From Helopsaltes ochotensis (lineage: Eukaryota; Chordata; Aves; Passeriformes; Locustellidae): a stretch of DNA of 64,000 bases. The stretch is from NCBI GenBank assembly GCA_013400155.1, contig VXBM01000565.1, positions 323,463 to 387,462 of the forward strand, in the 5' to 3' direction. Within the stretch, counting starts at the first letter, position 1. Each line of letters begins with the position of its first letter. The notes under the pieces are model-generated. The model was not told the DNA's origin, did not search any database, and saw only the letters and a program-made list of their open reading frames with translations. Of the stretch, positions 26,359 through 37,900 are shown one piece after another. Made by a program: the position numbers and the translations under genes.

Positions 26359-26470
26359 CTCTCTTTCAAAGAAAACACTTTCATCACCCCCAGCGACAAT
26401 GACACTTCAGGTTCCCATGCCACCAGGATCGGACATGGTCATGATGGTGACCGGAAGGATCTTTTTAAAA

Positions 26471-27034
26471 AATAAAGAAAGGGGAGTTGTGGATACCTGT
26501 GGGCCCGCTAGGGGACTTCCTGGGGCTATGCCTTGGAAGACTGTCCTCTAGTCCCTAACCTCTCCTATGGACCCCCTGTTTTACTGACATGCTGTCAGTC
26601 AACCCCAGTGCCACACCCCTCTGCTGGCCCGTTGGCCGTTACACCCCTGGCTGACCATATATGGTCAGGATTCTAGTAGGTTCTTTTTTCCTTGTAACTC
26701 CATTGGTTTGTACCCCTGTACATTTACCCTCCTGTTTCCCTATTGGTCATTATATTCCCTTCTCCCACCCACACCCCTTGTGGGTTACCATTGGCTCCAC
26801 CCCCTTCTACCCACATATAAGCCTGGGTCCTTTAACTATTGGTGTCTTTGTCTCTGGGCTCTTCTGGTGTGCAGGTGAAATGGAATCCACACAAAGACCA
26901 TTCCTGCCTCTGCTTTTGTAGTTAATCAGCTGCTGTGTGTGAGGGCAGTGTTTGTTGTGTGCCTGGTGGAGCTCTCTCCTTGTGGGGATGCTTCAGGAAG
27001 GTTCAGCAATCCACCAACCGCCCGTGCTGCAACA
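26471..27034 (+). mobile_element. Retroviral LTR preceded by a polypurine tract
   Basis: The polypurine tract AATAAAGAAAGGGGAG (26471-26486) directly precedes TGTGGATACC, which I take as the 5' edge of the LTR (26488). The LTR has a CCAATGG-type box on the minus strand (CCATTGG, 26788-26794) and a TATA box (CATATAAGCC, TATAA at 26816-26820). It appears to end at GCTGCAACA (27034), giving 547 bp. The tract marks it as a 3' LTR with a remnant of internal region (about 26359-26470) upstream, abutting the gap. No retroviral gene is readable. Confidence 0.7.
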
Positions 27035-27039
27035 TTTCC

Positions 27040-28400
27040 CCTCACTGTTCTCAAGCAGCTGTTGAAGTGACACGTACCTCCTTGTCAGGGTGCTCTCAAT
27101 GGTAAGCACATACTTGGTTTCAAGAGTCCTCTTTTCCATGTCTTTGGGGTTTTTTTATGTATTATTTTGAATACACAAAGCTAGTCCAGGGGAAGAGTGT
27201 CTGACAATCCTGCCTCTGGTTGTATTTTGTAACTGTTTTAGGCTGATACCTCTGCTTTTAGAGACCATATACATGTTGGGGGGTGTTGTGGACATAAAAG
27301 GTGTCACATCACTTTGAGTGGTACTGAACTGAGCTGGTATCAGCTAGGAACTGAGAATCAAGACATCTGTGCATACTGGTCATTCCTCCTACAAATAATA
27401 CTCAAAGGCTGCAGTATTACATACCTAGGTTCAGGATCCCATTTCAGATATCAGAAACTTCACTGAGTTACGTTCACTGCTGGAGTAAAAGCAAACGTGC
27501 TGTTTTTCTTTTCTGAAGACATCCTGAAACCAAGAATCAGGAACACCTGTTTACAAGTCTGTTGCTTTTAAAATTCAGTTTGGGAAAAGATATGAAGCAC
27601 CTCAGCAGAACAGAATCAATTTCCATGCAAAAAGGCCCTTTGTTCTGGACATGCCTTAGTGCTAAGCAAAGGACTGTGAAATAAGAGCAAGACTCAGAAT
27701 TTCAGGTAAAAGCTAAAACATCCGTTCTGATTTTATTACTTTGGTGGGCGGGAGTCACATTCCTCACTTATGTTTTAAAAACAAGAGAAGAGTGATACAG
27801 TATTTCACCTAGATCAAGCTGCCACAGGCAATATGTACTTCAGCCAACTCATTAGCAGTTTGAATAATAACAAACAAAAAAATATCTCTACTGTCATATT
27901 ACACCACTGTATGATTGTATTTGCATCTATTGAAAGGGTGCCTCAATTTGAATGGAAGATGTAGAAAGCTTTTTTTTTTTTTTTGAAAAAAGCTGAAAGA
28001 ACAGTTGGCTTTTTAGTTGAATCAGTTTCCAAGTATCAGGAAAAAACTGAAAGGTATATCAGGGTTGAAATATTTCTTGATTTTAACTGACCTTTTAAAA
28101 CACCATTTGAAACATGAAGGCTGAAATCGACTTCCAAATGAATCCTGACATAAATATGACATAAGTACACACATAAATACATTTGTAGATACTACATAAA
28201 AACATCTGGACATTTCTACATTTTATTAAGCTTTTGCAATTGAAAACATTAATCGCTGACTTTTGTTTCTTTGCATTTATGGACAGTCTCAACACTCCAT
28301 TTTCAATATTGCTTCTTTTCTGCTCCAGAATTATGTTCCCAATTTGCCCGGCTGCCTGTGGGGAAGCTGGAGAAGATAAAGAACAAATTACCTTCAGTCT
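27040..28400. other. Intergenic, nothing recognised
   Basis: AT-rich, with a T16 run near 27970. No gene seen. Confidence 0.5.
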
Positions 28401-28404
28401 ATCC

Positions 28405-28498
28405 AAAACAAATAAACAAACAAACCAACCACCCCCTCCCCCCCCAAAAAACCAAACCAAATCAAACCCACCAAAAAACCCCACCACCAAAACCCTGA
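28405..28498 (+). repeat. A/C-only low-complexity tract
   Basis: AAACAAAT/CAAACAAACC passing to C-runs (28431-28446) and AAACCCC-like units. The composition closely resembles the tract at 9.59-9.78 kb. It may be a degenerate simple repeat of common origin. Confidence 0.92.
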
Positions 28499-28894
28499 AG
28501 ATATAAGTTTTTCCAGGTGATTAAATTCATATTTGCTTTCGAAGAACATGTGCCATTCAGTTTTTAAGATCTTTCCTTCTTCTGCCCTTGCTGTAGATAT
28601 GTATTACACATTCTGAAGCAAAATTAAACAGTTTATTCACATTTTCCTGCCACCTCTCTGCCCATTCAAGTGAGGGAATGATGCCATTATATGCTGCTCT
28701 CAAATCTCACAGCAACAACCATTTAGCCAAAAGATTTAGTGTGTGACCCCTTCTCCTTGGTTGTCCCTGAAAAGGTAAAAGTTTGAGAGTGACCACTGCT
28801 AGCCCTGAATTACACCAACAAAAATCTTAGACCTGAGCAAGAAGTTGTGTATTAATGGAGAGACAGGCCTCATTTATATCATGTACATTGATTA

Positions 28895-29988
28895 GGTTCT
28901 TCAGGTGGTTTTCAGTAACTCCCAAAATAAACTTCCCCATATTTTCACTAGGTGCTGAAGGGAGGCTGGCAGACCTATATCTTCCAGGGTCATCCTTCTT
29001 GTCCTTCTTGAAAACAGGGACAATGTTCACCAGCTTCCAGACAACAGAGACTTCTATGGATTCCCAAGAATGTTCAAAAATCATTGAGAGAGGCTCGTGA
29101 TGACATCATCAGCTCTTTGAGTATTCTCAGGTGAATCCCTCCATGCCCCATAGATTTGTAGGGATCCAGTTGGAGCAATAGAAGCTGCACAGGCTGCACA
29201 GGGTCAGCTGGGATTTCATCACTCTCACAGTCATGGTCCTACAGCTCAGGGCACTTGGACCCCCTTAGCCCATCAGCAGTGTTGGAGACAGAGGAAAGCA
29301 TTAAACACTTCTGCCTTGTCTCTATCCCTGTTTGGGAGGTGACCATTCTAATTCTGCAATGGGCCAATTTCATCTCTGCACTGCCTTTTACCATCAATGA
29401 TTTAAGAAAACTCTTTTCATTGTCCTCCACAGTTCTGGCCAGCATCAATTCCATTCATGTTTTGGCTGCATGTCTATTTTTCTCCCATGTCATCTGACCT
29501 TGCCTCCACTGGCCATATATGTTCTTTTACTTGCTTTAGCTCCAAAAGATCCCTGCTCAGCCAAGCCAGCCTTCTGCCTTACTTGTTTGACTTCCACCAT
29601 TTTGGAATTTCCTGTGCAGTTAGGAGGTGGTTCTCAAAAAGTGGTGAGCACTGATGAACAGCTAGCACCTTCTAAAATGTTTTGTCAGAGATTTCATTAC
29701 TAGTTCCTGAAGTCTCCTCTTCTCACGTCCACAGCTGAGTCACGTTTCCTCCTGTCAACAGATTTTTAAACTCAACCACTTCATGTCACTGTGGCCAAGA
29801 TGGCCATCAATCAAGGTGATCCTCCTCTGGTCATCAAATCTCCTTTGTTAATGAGCAACAAATCAAGGAGGGCCTTGATTTCCTAGTCAGCCTCTTTACT
29901 ACTGTGATGCCTTGGTACCATCCAGTTATCACCCAGGAGTTTAGGGATATTCTGGACACCTGAAGGACAACACAATCATCTGTCACTG
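28895..29988 (-). mobile_element. CR1 LINE, inverted 5' segment (linker and start of reverse transcriptase)
   Basis: On the minus strand, 29040-28896 encodes the CR1 reverse-transcriptase start: LVNIVPVFKKDKKDDPGRYR, then TENHLKN. Going to higher coordinates the sequence matches the CR1 part upstream of that domain, for example CTCAGCCAAGCCAGCC near 29557 and CACTGTGGCCAAGATGGCC near 29788, both read antisense. Stops and frameshifts make it non-coding. It is the reverse-oriented partner of the sense segment that follows; see the finding on twin priming. Confidence 0.85.
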
Positions 29989-31182
29989 CCAACCTGGCAT
30001 CATGAGGGGAAAACCCTGTTTGTCAAATGGGATTTCCTTTTATGACAAGATAACCCACCTGGGGGATCAATGGAAATCAGTTGATGTATTTTTTTTGGAC
30101 TTCACTAAAGCTTTTGATACTGTGACTCACAAGATCCTTCTGGACAAAATGTCCCATTCACAGCTGGATAAACACATCATGTGATGGGTGAGCAACTGGC
30201 TCACAGGTCAGGCACAAAGCGTTACAGTGACTGGGGTGACATCAGACTGGTGACTTGTCACTAGCAGGGTTCCAAAGGCCTCCATCCTTGGCCCTGTGCT
30301 CCTCAACATTTTCATACGTGATCTGGACACAGGACGATAAAGCACACTAAAGAACTTTGCCGATGACACTAAACTGGGAAGAGCTGTTGACTCCCTCAAA
30401 GGCAGGGAGGCCCTGCAGAAAGACCTCAATGAATCAATGGGCTGGGTAATCATCAACTGTGTGGAGCTCAACAAGAGAAAATGCCAGACTACACCTGGAT
30501 GTACGGAGAGATTGGGGAATGAGAGGGTGTAGAGCAGCACTACGGAAAGGGACCTGGGGATCCTGGCTTAGAGCAAGCTGAACATGTGCCAACAGTGCCC
30601 TGGCAGCCAAAAGGGCCAATCCTGTCTGGTGCGCCTCAGGGACAGCATCACCAGCCAGGCAAGTGAGGGGATTGCTCTACTCTGCTCTGGGCTGGCGTGG
30701 CCTCACCTTGAGTCCTGGGGGCAGTTTTGGGTGCCACAACATAAGACATAAAGATATTAAAGCGTCCAAATGAAGGCCATAAAGATGATGAAGGATCTGA
30801 AGGAGGAGCCTTATGAGAAGCATCTGTGGTCATTTGGTCTGTTCAGCCTGAAGATTGAGGAGAGACCCCAATGGTGTCCGCAAACTTCTTCGTGAAGGCA
30901 GGAACAGGGTAGACACAACCTCGTGTCTGGTTACCAGGGACAGGACCTCAAGTTGTGTTGGGGGAGTCTCAGGTTATTAGGAAAAGTTTCTTGCCCCCAA
31001 GGGTGTTAGGGCACTGGAACAGGCTCCCCAGGGAAATGGTCTCAGTACCTGAGTGCAAGAAGTGTTCGGATAAAGATCTCAGGAACTTAGTGGGATTCTT
31101 GGGGTGCCCTTTGCAGGGCCTGTAGCTGAACCTTGATGATCCTTGTAAGTCCCTTTCAATTCAGGATATTCTAGGATTCTAC
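29989..31182 (+). mobile_element. CR1 LINE, sense 3' segment (reverse transcriptase to 3' end)
   Basis: Starts at MRGKPCLSNGISFYDKITH, followed by the FFLDFTKAFDTVTH motif A of the reverse transcriptase and later the AsD-D-T-K-L motif C region near 30361 (FADDTKLG). It continues through the CR1 3' UTR to its end, GATATTCTAGGATTCTA, at about 31182. Frameshifts and stops show it is inactive. The segment begins in the protein just where the inverted segment stops. Confidence 0.9.
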
Positions 31183-31189
31183 TTCATGT

Positions 31190-32370
31190 TTGTAGCTGCA
31201 GGCACGTATCCAGCTGAATGACCATGTGAGATGAATACCTTCCATATACGTGCTTTGAACTTGCTGCTAAATTCAGAGGAGCTAAGAAAAACATGTAGTT
31301 TGGAGTCTTACAAATTCTGCATAAATCTGTAAAACTGGACATTTCACATTATTACAGACACTATGCAGAAACACATCAACTCGTGTGCCTCAAAGTAGAT
31401 CTGCTAAGAGGAATGAACACAGCTGAAACAATGCTGGAGAACTCAGCATTGGCACCAACCCTGGATCTAAAATTGTTCCACGTGATTGTTACAATGTGAT
31501 CCATTGTAACACAACTAAAAGCCACCTGTGATCTGCATGCTGTCCATGAAAGAACACATTTTGCTTCCAGGAGGCCTCAAGTTCAAAGTTTCTTGCCTGG
31601 TCTGTTGTCAGTTATTGCACATGAAGTCTTTCCTTGTAAGAGACATGGATAAGAAGCCAAGTAATTCTTCACTGGGGGAAACTTAAGAGTCTGTCTTTCT
31701 TCAGGAATATTGACCTTCTTGAAATCTCTTACGATAAAAAAAAAAGTTGCAAGAAAACAAGGTAGAAAATATTTTATCAGGCATGAGAGTGCAAAAGAAT
31801 TCTTCATATTCCACCACGGCCTACTTTCTACAGCCAGTTCAGTATTTTGTACTTTCCCGTGGTATCTCTTGCTGAAGCCACCTACTGATCATTTGTCTGA
31901 ACTAAAAGTTGAGTACTTCAGATTTAAAATCCAAATGAAAACCAGAAACACTTATGATTTAAAATATTAAAATTACTTTTTTCAGCCCATACTCATTTAA
32001 ATGTTTGCATGGGAAAAACCCCAGCAACTCCAGACAAAATGTATTAAGTGTTTTGGAAGATAAAAAAGCTATAAATGAAAAACTGAAAGATGTTCATTCT
32101 AACTGCTGGGAAGAGGAAAAAAAGAAATTGCCCAAAGCAAAAGGTTTTTTCCACCTCAGAACAGCTGCTCTACACTGACAGCATTCTTCCTTATCCTGCT
32201 TAAAGTTACAGATCTGAGAACCTAGACTACAAATGTAAAACTGCCTGCAAGGAAAGCAAGTCTTTGACACAATGTTATAGGAGTCTCCAGCGCCACTCTT
32301 GAGAACTCATCTTCCCTCTTGAAGAATATACAAAAGCAACTCCTCCATTTCACAAAGCAAAATGCCCTAA
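31190..32370. other. Intergenic, nothing recognised
   Basis: AT-rich. No gene or repeat seen between the CR1 end and the probable 3' UTR of SLC25A46. Confidence 0.5.
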
Positions 32371-32544
32371 AATTTTATTCCTAAAAAAAACAGGATTGGC
32401 CAATTTTACACATACATTTGGAAGTGTTGGACTGCAAGATGCACTTAGTTATTGCTTCAAGGCAATTGTAATAAAATTGTTTGGTACAGCTGAATTTAAG
32501 GCCAGTTTCATGTATTAAAAACTTGAATGGACAAGGGCATATAG

Positions 32545-32640
32545 AAGTCAATACTGTCCTTGCTTAGAGCAGGAATTTGGACTGCATGACCTGCTGAGGA
32601 TCTCTCCAGTCTGGATGATTCTCTGTATGGCCGTCTTGAT
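32545..32640 (+). mobile_element. CR1 LINE 3' tail remnant
   Basis: TTGGACTGCATGACCTGC, then CAGTCTGGATGATTCTCTGT, matches the terminal segment of CR1 in sense orientation. It lies antisense within the possible distal 3' UTR of SLC25A46. Confidence 0.6.
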
Positions 32641-33486
32641 ACTCAGAGATATTAAAAGAAATCAACCCAGGAACTGAGTATTTTACTTAAGCTCTTGCAT
32701 GTAGTTTAATTTATCATGTTCTTGCACTTAAGAAGTTGAGAAAATGCCACACTGGAGTCTAATACAGCAAAACATAACACACAAATCAGGATTCCTTTAC
32801 ATGCTTCTTTGGTGAATTATTTTATAATACTTACAGTGAATTCTCATTTTATTTCATACACTAAAATTGCAATCAACAGTATTTCAAAAGAAACCAGTTT
32901 CCAAGTTCACCATACTTTCCATTTCAACACTTAGGCATTGAAAATACATGAAAGTTAGATTAATAAGGTAGACTTGATCTGAAGTCAGAACTTAGAAAGA
33001 GCAACATCTTTGCATTATTTTGCCATGACTACTTTCCATAAGTGGTAACTACACAATGATTAATGATTAAAATACAGATCAGTTTACAGCATCCACAAAA
33101 ACAGACTTGCCACATGAATGAGAAAAAAGCAGCAGCCTCTCATAATTTAAAAGTGACTTTCCACATGCTTGTTTTATTATCAAAAACCATCTCCCCACCC
33201 CCCATATTTACTGATGAAACCAAGGACTAGGTTATTTAGAATGATTAAAAATCATTTTCAGGCTGAGTCTGAAGGGGGAGAGGGCAAAAATGATATATTT
33301 CAGTGGTTCCTTTGCACATGAACAGACTCTGCTCCACATAATACTTTAGCAGAGATTTTAAATTACATACATCAATGCTAAATAGTTAAGGAGACAATTT
33401 TATACACACCCCTCCAATCTAACGATTTCAAAGAGAAACTGTAGGAACAGCCAATTGTTTTTAGGCTTTCTGTACACTTTGAACAC

Positions 33487-33506
33487 CACTACTACTACTA
33501 CTACTA
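33487..33506 (+). repeat. (ACT)n microsatellite
   Basis: About six ACT units inside the probable SLC25A46 3' UTR. Confidence 0.9.
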
Positions 33507-33630
33507 TACAGATCTGTATGATTATTACATTCGCCTATGGAGCATTAGAGTAAAACTAAACCCTGAAGTTATCAGTGGAAAGTCAACTAAAAATGGCACT
33601 TACACATGCACACATCAGTTTCTATTTTGC

Positions 33631-33636
33631 TTTATT
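33631..33636 (-). terminator. Candidate polyadenylation signal of SLC25A46
   Basis: First canonical AATAAA (minus strand) downstream of the SLC25A46 stop, about 0.7 kb into the 3' UTR. More distal copies exist, so alternative polyadenylation is possible. Inference from position and motif only. Confidence 0.35.
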
Positions 33637-34329
33637 CACACACTTAGTTAATGTAAGCCTTGCAAACAAACTGCAAGACACCCAAATTTGCATTCTGTGC
33701 AACTTTGCCGCACACCTATTTTTTGTTGTCTTTATACAAATCAAGAGATTCCAAGATTTGTCATCTTCTGCCACACTGCAGCAAAATAAGTCTTTTATGT
33801 ACCTGTAAATGATAACATTTAAGTCTACTTCAGTCACTTTTACAGTTTCTATTTTACTCACAGTTCCATTAACAGTGAAGTTGGAAACATTTTTAAAAGA
33901 CCAGTAAAGCCATCAGTCCCCTACTTGCAAGTTCTTAAAACTTAAGAAAATAAATTCCTTTCCACTGGCTAACAGTCCATATTAAATATCCGATGTGATG
34001 CTTATAAAGCAGATACTAACAATTCATATCCATTCCTTATGTCAGAGAACTGGTAAGAGGAAAAGTAAATCCTCAATGCAATCACATTTGAAATCTGATC
34101 CCCTTTGTATGACTGCATATGACATACTCAATTTGTATCTGTAATTTTTAAACAGTCCTTTTTTAATTACACTTCGGAAACTATATCCCCATTTTTAAAA
34201 CAAGTTGTTCTACAGTGTAAGGGGAATCCACAGAGTGGATTCACCAAAGTTCATTTTCTAAGCCATATAAACAATAACTAGATTAGCAAGTCAATCATGT
34301 CCAATGTGCTAGATCCTGACCTGGACAGA

Positions 34330-34908
34330 TTAAGAAACATTTTGAAGCAGTGTTGAGTAAATAATTTTAGTAAGCTGTAAAACTGCCACATGCAAGGTAT
34401 ACTGCACGATTACAGCTCCAAATCCTTTATAAAAACCTTGCATTCCTTCTTCTCGTTTTATAGTATTTATGCAGTCTTTCATTCCCTCATACTGAGTATT
34501 GATTGGAAGCACTTCATAGCCAAGGTCTGTATTGTCAATTATTGTGCGTGTCCCTTGAATATGAAGGCGGTGCAAAACTGTTTCCAGTGGGTAAAGCATG
34601 ACATCAGCACAAAGGCTAGCAGCAAAGCTAGCAATAAGTTCTGGAAAATACGCATCCAGCATGTTCTGCACAGAAGTGGAGCTCTCAGTTGGAAGGTTGT
34701 GGGAATTATCCCTTTTCAAAACAAACAGGACAAGCTTCTGGACAATAGAACTGATGACATAGTGAAGAACTCCGTGTAGAGCAGTGGGGAAAGTCAGGAC
34801 CATCAGAGGAAGGAGACGCTTGCTATGGGGTACTCCCAAGCCTACAACTCTGCCAATTCCTTCTTTCACACAGTCCAGGATGCCAGGATTGTCTCGAATG
34901 ATTTCACT
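34330..34908 (-). CDS. SLC25A46: SLC25A46 coding exon 8 (terminal)
   Basis: The final exon gives 192 residues and then TAA at 34332-34330. It starts SEIIRDNPGILDCVKEG after acceptor TTGCTTGTAG and ends IIYSTLLQNVS. It carries conserved blocks GVPHSKRLLPL, MLDAYFPELIA and YPLETVLHRLHIQGTRTI, and the final GFYKGFGAV repeat motif. This is by far the largest coding exon. Confidence 0.96.
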   Translation of the reverse strand, partial: SEIIRDNPGILDCVKEGIGRVVGLGVPHSKRLLPLMVLTFPTALHGVLHYVISSIVQKLVLFVLKRDNSHNLPTESSTSVQNMLDAYFPELIASFAASLCADVMLYPLETVLHRLHIQGTRTIIDNTDLGYEVLPINTQYEGMKDCINTIKREEGMQGFYKGFGAVIVQYTLHVAVLQLTKIIYSTLLQNVS

Positions 34909-37900
34909 CTACAAGCAAAAAGGAGGAGTTACAACTTGTACTGAACAGTTCAAAATCATCCTGACATCCACTCTGACACTTCATCACTGCTAAACTTTCA
35001 AAAAAAGAACTGAACACTTCTATGCTATTGTGTCTTCACAGCTCTACAAATAAAAGTCCCTTGTTTTAACACTCTTCACAGCATTCAATTGAGCTTCTTT
35101 TTAAAGAATGAACCCATCTTAAAGAGGTGAGGGTTTTTTAGTATATATTACAGTCACCTGTGTTTCTACCAAAGAAATTCAACTTTTAGCCTACTGCTGA
35201 AAGTATCAGAATGCAAAACAGTCATGAACTTAAAATGTCTATATCTGGAGCAAAATGCCAGGAAGTATTTATTTAATTCAAAATTCCTTTACTTTAAAGA
35301 CTATGACTATAACCTTTGGACTTGAATCTAGATAGTAAACACTTATATAAGTAGTGTTGAAAGGTCATTTTTACATGAATTTAATAGGTTCAGTTTTGAA
35401 TGTTTTCATGGCATTATATGCATTTGAAGTAGTATTCTTTACCCATGCTGTCTCTTAGTGAAGAAATAATTCTTTTCACGTACTGAAAACAAAAATCATG
35501 TAATAACTATTTACTCTGTTACATTCCACCTGTGAGTACAGGATTAAGCTAAAAACATTATTTCCCTTACTAATGGTTATATTCCAGTGCTTTATCATGT
35601 GGTTTACATCCAAAATTCAAGTTTAGGTGTTCTCCTAAATGTCCAAGTCCCTGAATCCATGTGGGCTATGTCCTGACCTCATGCCAGAATAAACCACCAG
35701 AATATTCCTCAGTATTTTGAGGAAATACTAAACAGCCTGCAGAGCCTTCATGGTCTTTTCTGAGCGGGAGAGAAACTAGTTTAAATGCCTGAGAACATAA
35801 TGTTGTTGCAGACTTTAAGTACAAGTTAAGCAGCACAATCCCCACTGACTCCTCTTCTGTCTGGCATCACTACAATCACTGCACGTCAAAACCATTCTTG
35901 CTTTGGCCTAACACGCCACCATGAGGTTTGGGATGCTAATGACAAAAGAACAAGTGTGACAACTACAAATTTCCACCATTTACAGCTATTTTGATGAAAT
36001 GTACTAACTTGGATAAGTGTCAGATACAGTTGAACAGCACGGTTTATCAGAATTAAGACAATCAAAGCCAGTATAAACTTGCTAGTAGAAAATCCAACAA
36101 TCTTTAACTTTTCTGGTTTGTCACTGGTCATTGTCCTCTTGCAGCACAGGAATGTAACGCAAACCTGGCAAACCAAGTAGCTCCCCTGCACCGATTAGTA
36201 CAGTATAAAATCTTCACAAATGCTATCATTACCTCTGTTGTGCTTCTAATAAACTTATGATGATGTTTCCAGTATCTCAAAAACATATTTCATACATCAT
36301 ATATACACACACACTTGTTCACTAAAATACTTGCACACAGCTGAAGCTACTAATCTTAAAATCCTCAGATCTCAGTGGAATTTTCATAACCAATCCATCA
36401 CAGAGAAGATCCCCTACCTAAAAAGCTGAGAGAGATGCTTTTTTTGTTTTTTTATTGCTTTCCTATTAAGTTGCTTTCTAGCAAAGAAACTTTATACTTC
36501 TTTATGTTTTATCTGCTGGAAGACAGAGATATAGCATGTCCTATTTCATATGCAATATATTCCAATTATCAACATTAAATGTCCTTTCTAATTCTAGATT
36601 TAGAGTTAAGATGGTACACTAATATACCCCTCATAGTAAACACCCATTTCAGCTAGTCATACAGCCTCAAGCAAAACAAATGCTACTGCAACATAAACCT
36701 GAATTCAGAGATTCATTTCTCCATATAATCTAATCTATGAAGACTAACAGTATCTTTTTAAATGTTCCAAATATATTTAGGTTACCTGTACAGTTTCAAT
36801 CAGGCTCGCAGAATAAAAAGGCATTGCTACCACATGTGTTAACCTGTAGAAATTAACAATGTAAAAATTAACATAATGACAATACTATAATTTTAGCCAA
36901 ACAGGCTAGTTATCTACCAAATTATTCCTGAGAGAAAATTAACTAAGCATAACTCAATTACTAAAATGTACATCAGCAAGTTGAGATAAGCTTCAGACAA
37001 AAGTTTAGTTAAATTCTATTTCCATATGACCAGACTGATTAGGGTCTAAATACACAGGGATCTAGTATGAGAAAATCTGTGAAAGTGGTGTATGTAATCA
37101 AGATTGTTAAAAAAATTATCATTTGAAAAGTACTGTTAGCATCTTGCCAAGTAAACACAGCAGCAGACAAAACTTACGTCCATTTGGTAGTTTTATTATG
37201 TTTAGATAATAAGACATAACACACATGCTATACTTACCCTTTGAGTAAAAGGTGTCCACCTATCTGCTTGAGGTTCCATTTATGTGAAAGCTCTCTGAAA
37301 AGACAAATATTTACCACAATATGAAAAATCACGCACATGTAATTCTCAAGCAATTCTTCCATGAGTGTCAACAACCAGTTTTCATATTGGTGTTCTACTG
37401 TTTATGTTGAAGCATTTCCCATATTGGAAAGGCACAACAAAACATTTAGTAAATCAAGCTTAACTTCTAGTATTTTTTCGGACTTGGCAGACATTCTATC
37501 AAAAAAGGTTTCAGTTATTAATTAGTAAGATGTTTGCAGCTCTCACAGCAACTGACTTTAACCAGTTCTGCATTTATTTAGCAACCTTATGTACGAGTGC
37601 TTAAAGCAATTTTCAGGGAACACTGGACTACTTTAAAATCTTCATACTTTTCCTTTATCAAGAAATCATTTTTATTTCATTTTGGTTTGGTTGTACTCTA
37701 GTGCTCTTTAGGTTATATCTACCTATTGTTGTTTCTTTCCCAAAAATATGAATCATATATTGGCACAGTCAGACAAGAACAAATCAAATATAAGAGATCA
37801 GACTAGAAGCCGCACAGTAATTCTGCACAAATATAACTGATGTTTTTTGTCCACACTTTTAGTTACACACTTCAAAATACAAACAGTAAATGTTTACACT

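Larger units (their letters stand above)
32374..34329 (-). other. SLC25A46: Probable SLC25A46 3' UTR with alternative polyadenylation signals
   Basis: AT-rich, gene-free DNA directly downstream of the stop. Reading on the minus strand, AATAAA hexamers occur at 33631-33636, 33173-33178, 32848-32853 and 32374-32379, and ATTAAA at 34162-34167. Which one is used cannot be decided from sequence. If the most distal is used, the UTR contains a decayed CR1 tail at about 32.55-32.64 kb and an (ACT)n run at 33487-33506. Confidence 0.5.

Noticed and set aside
26661..26921. 86-codon frame across the LTR
   Set aside because: Lies over LTR promoter motifs and has no retroviral protein character.
28095..28506. 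Gly/Phe-rich and Pro/Lys-rich frames
   Set aside because: They cross the A/C low-complexity tract at 28.4 kb.
28827..29084. Minus-strand reverse-transcriptase-like frame as a separate gene
   Set aside because: Part of the inverted CR1 segment; no intact enzyme.
30002..30184. Possible reverse-transcriptase gene
   Set aside because: Short frame within a CR1 copy broken by stops and frameshifts; annotated as mobile element.
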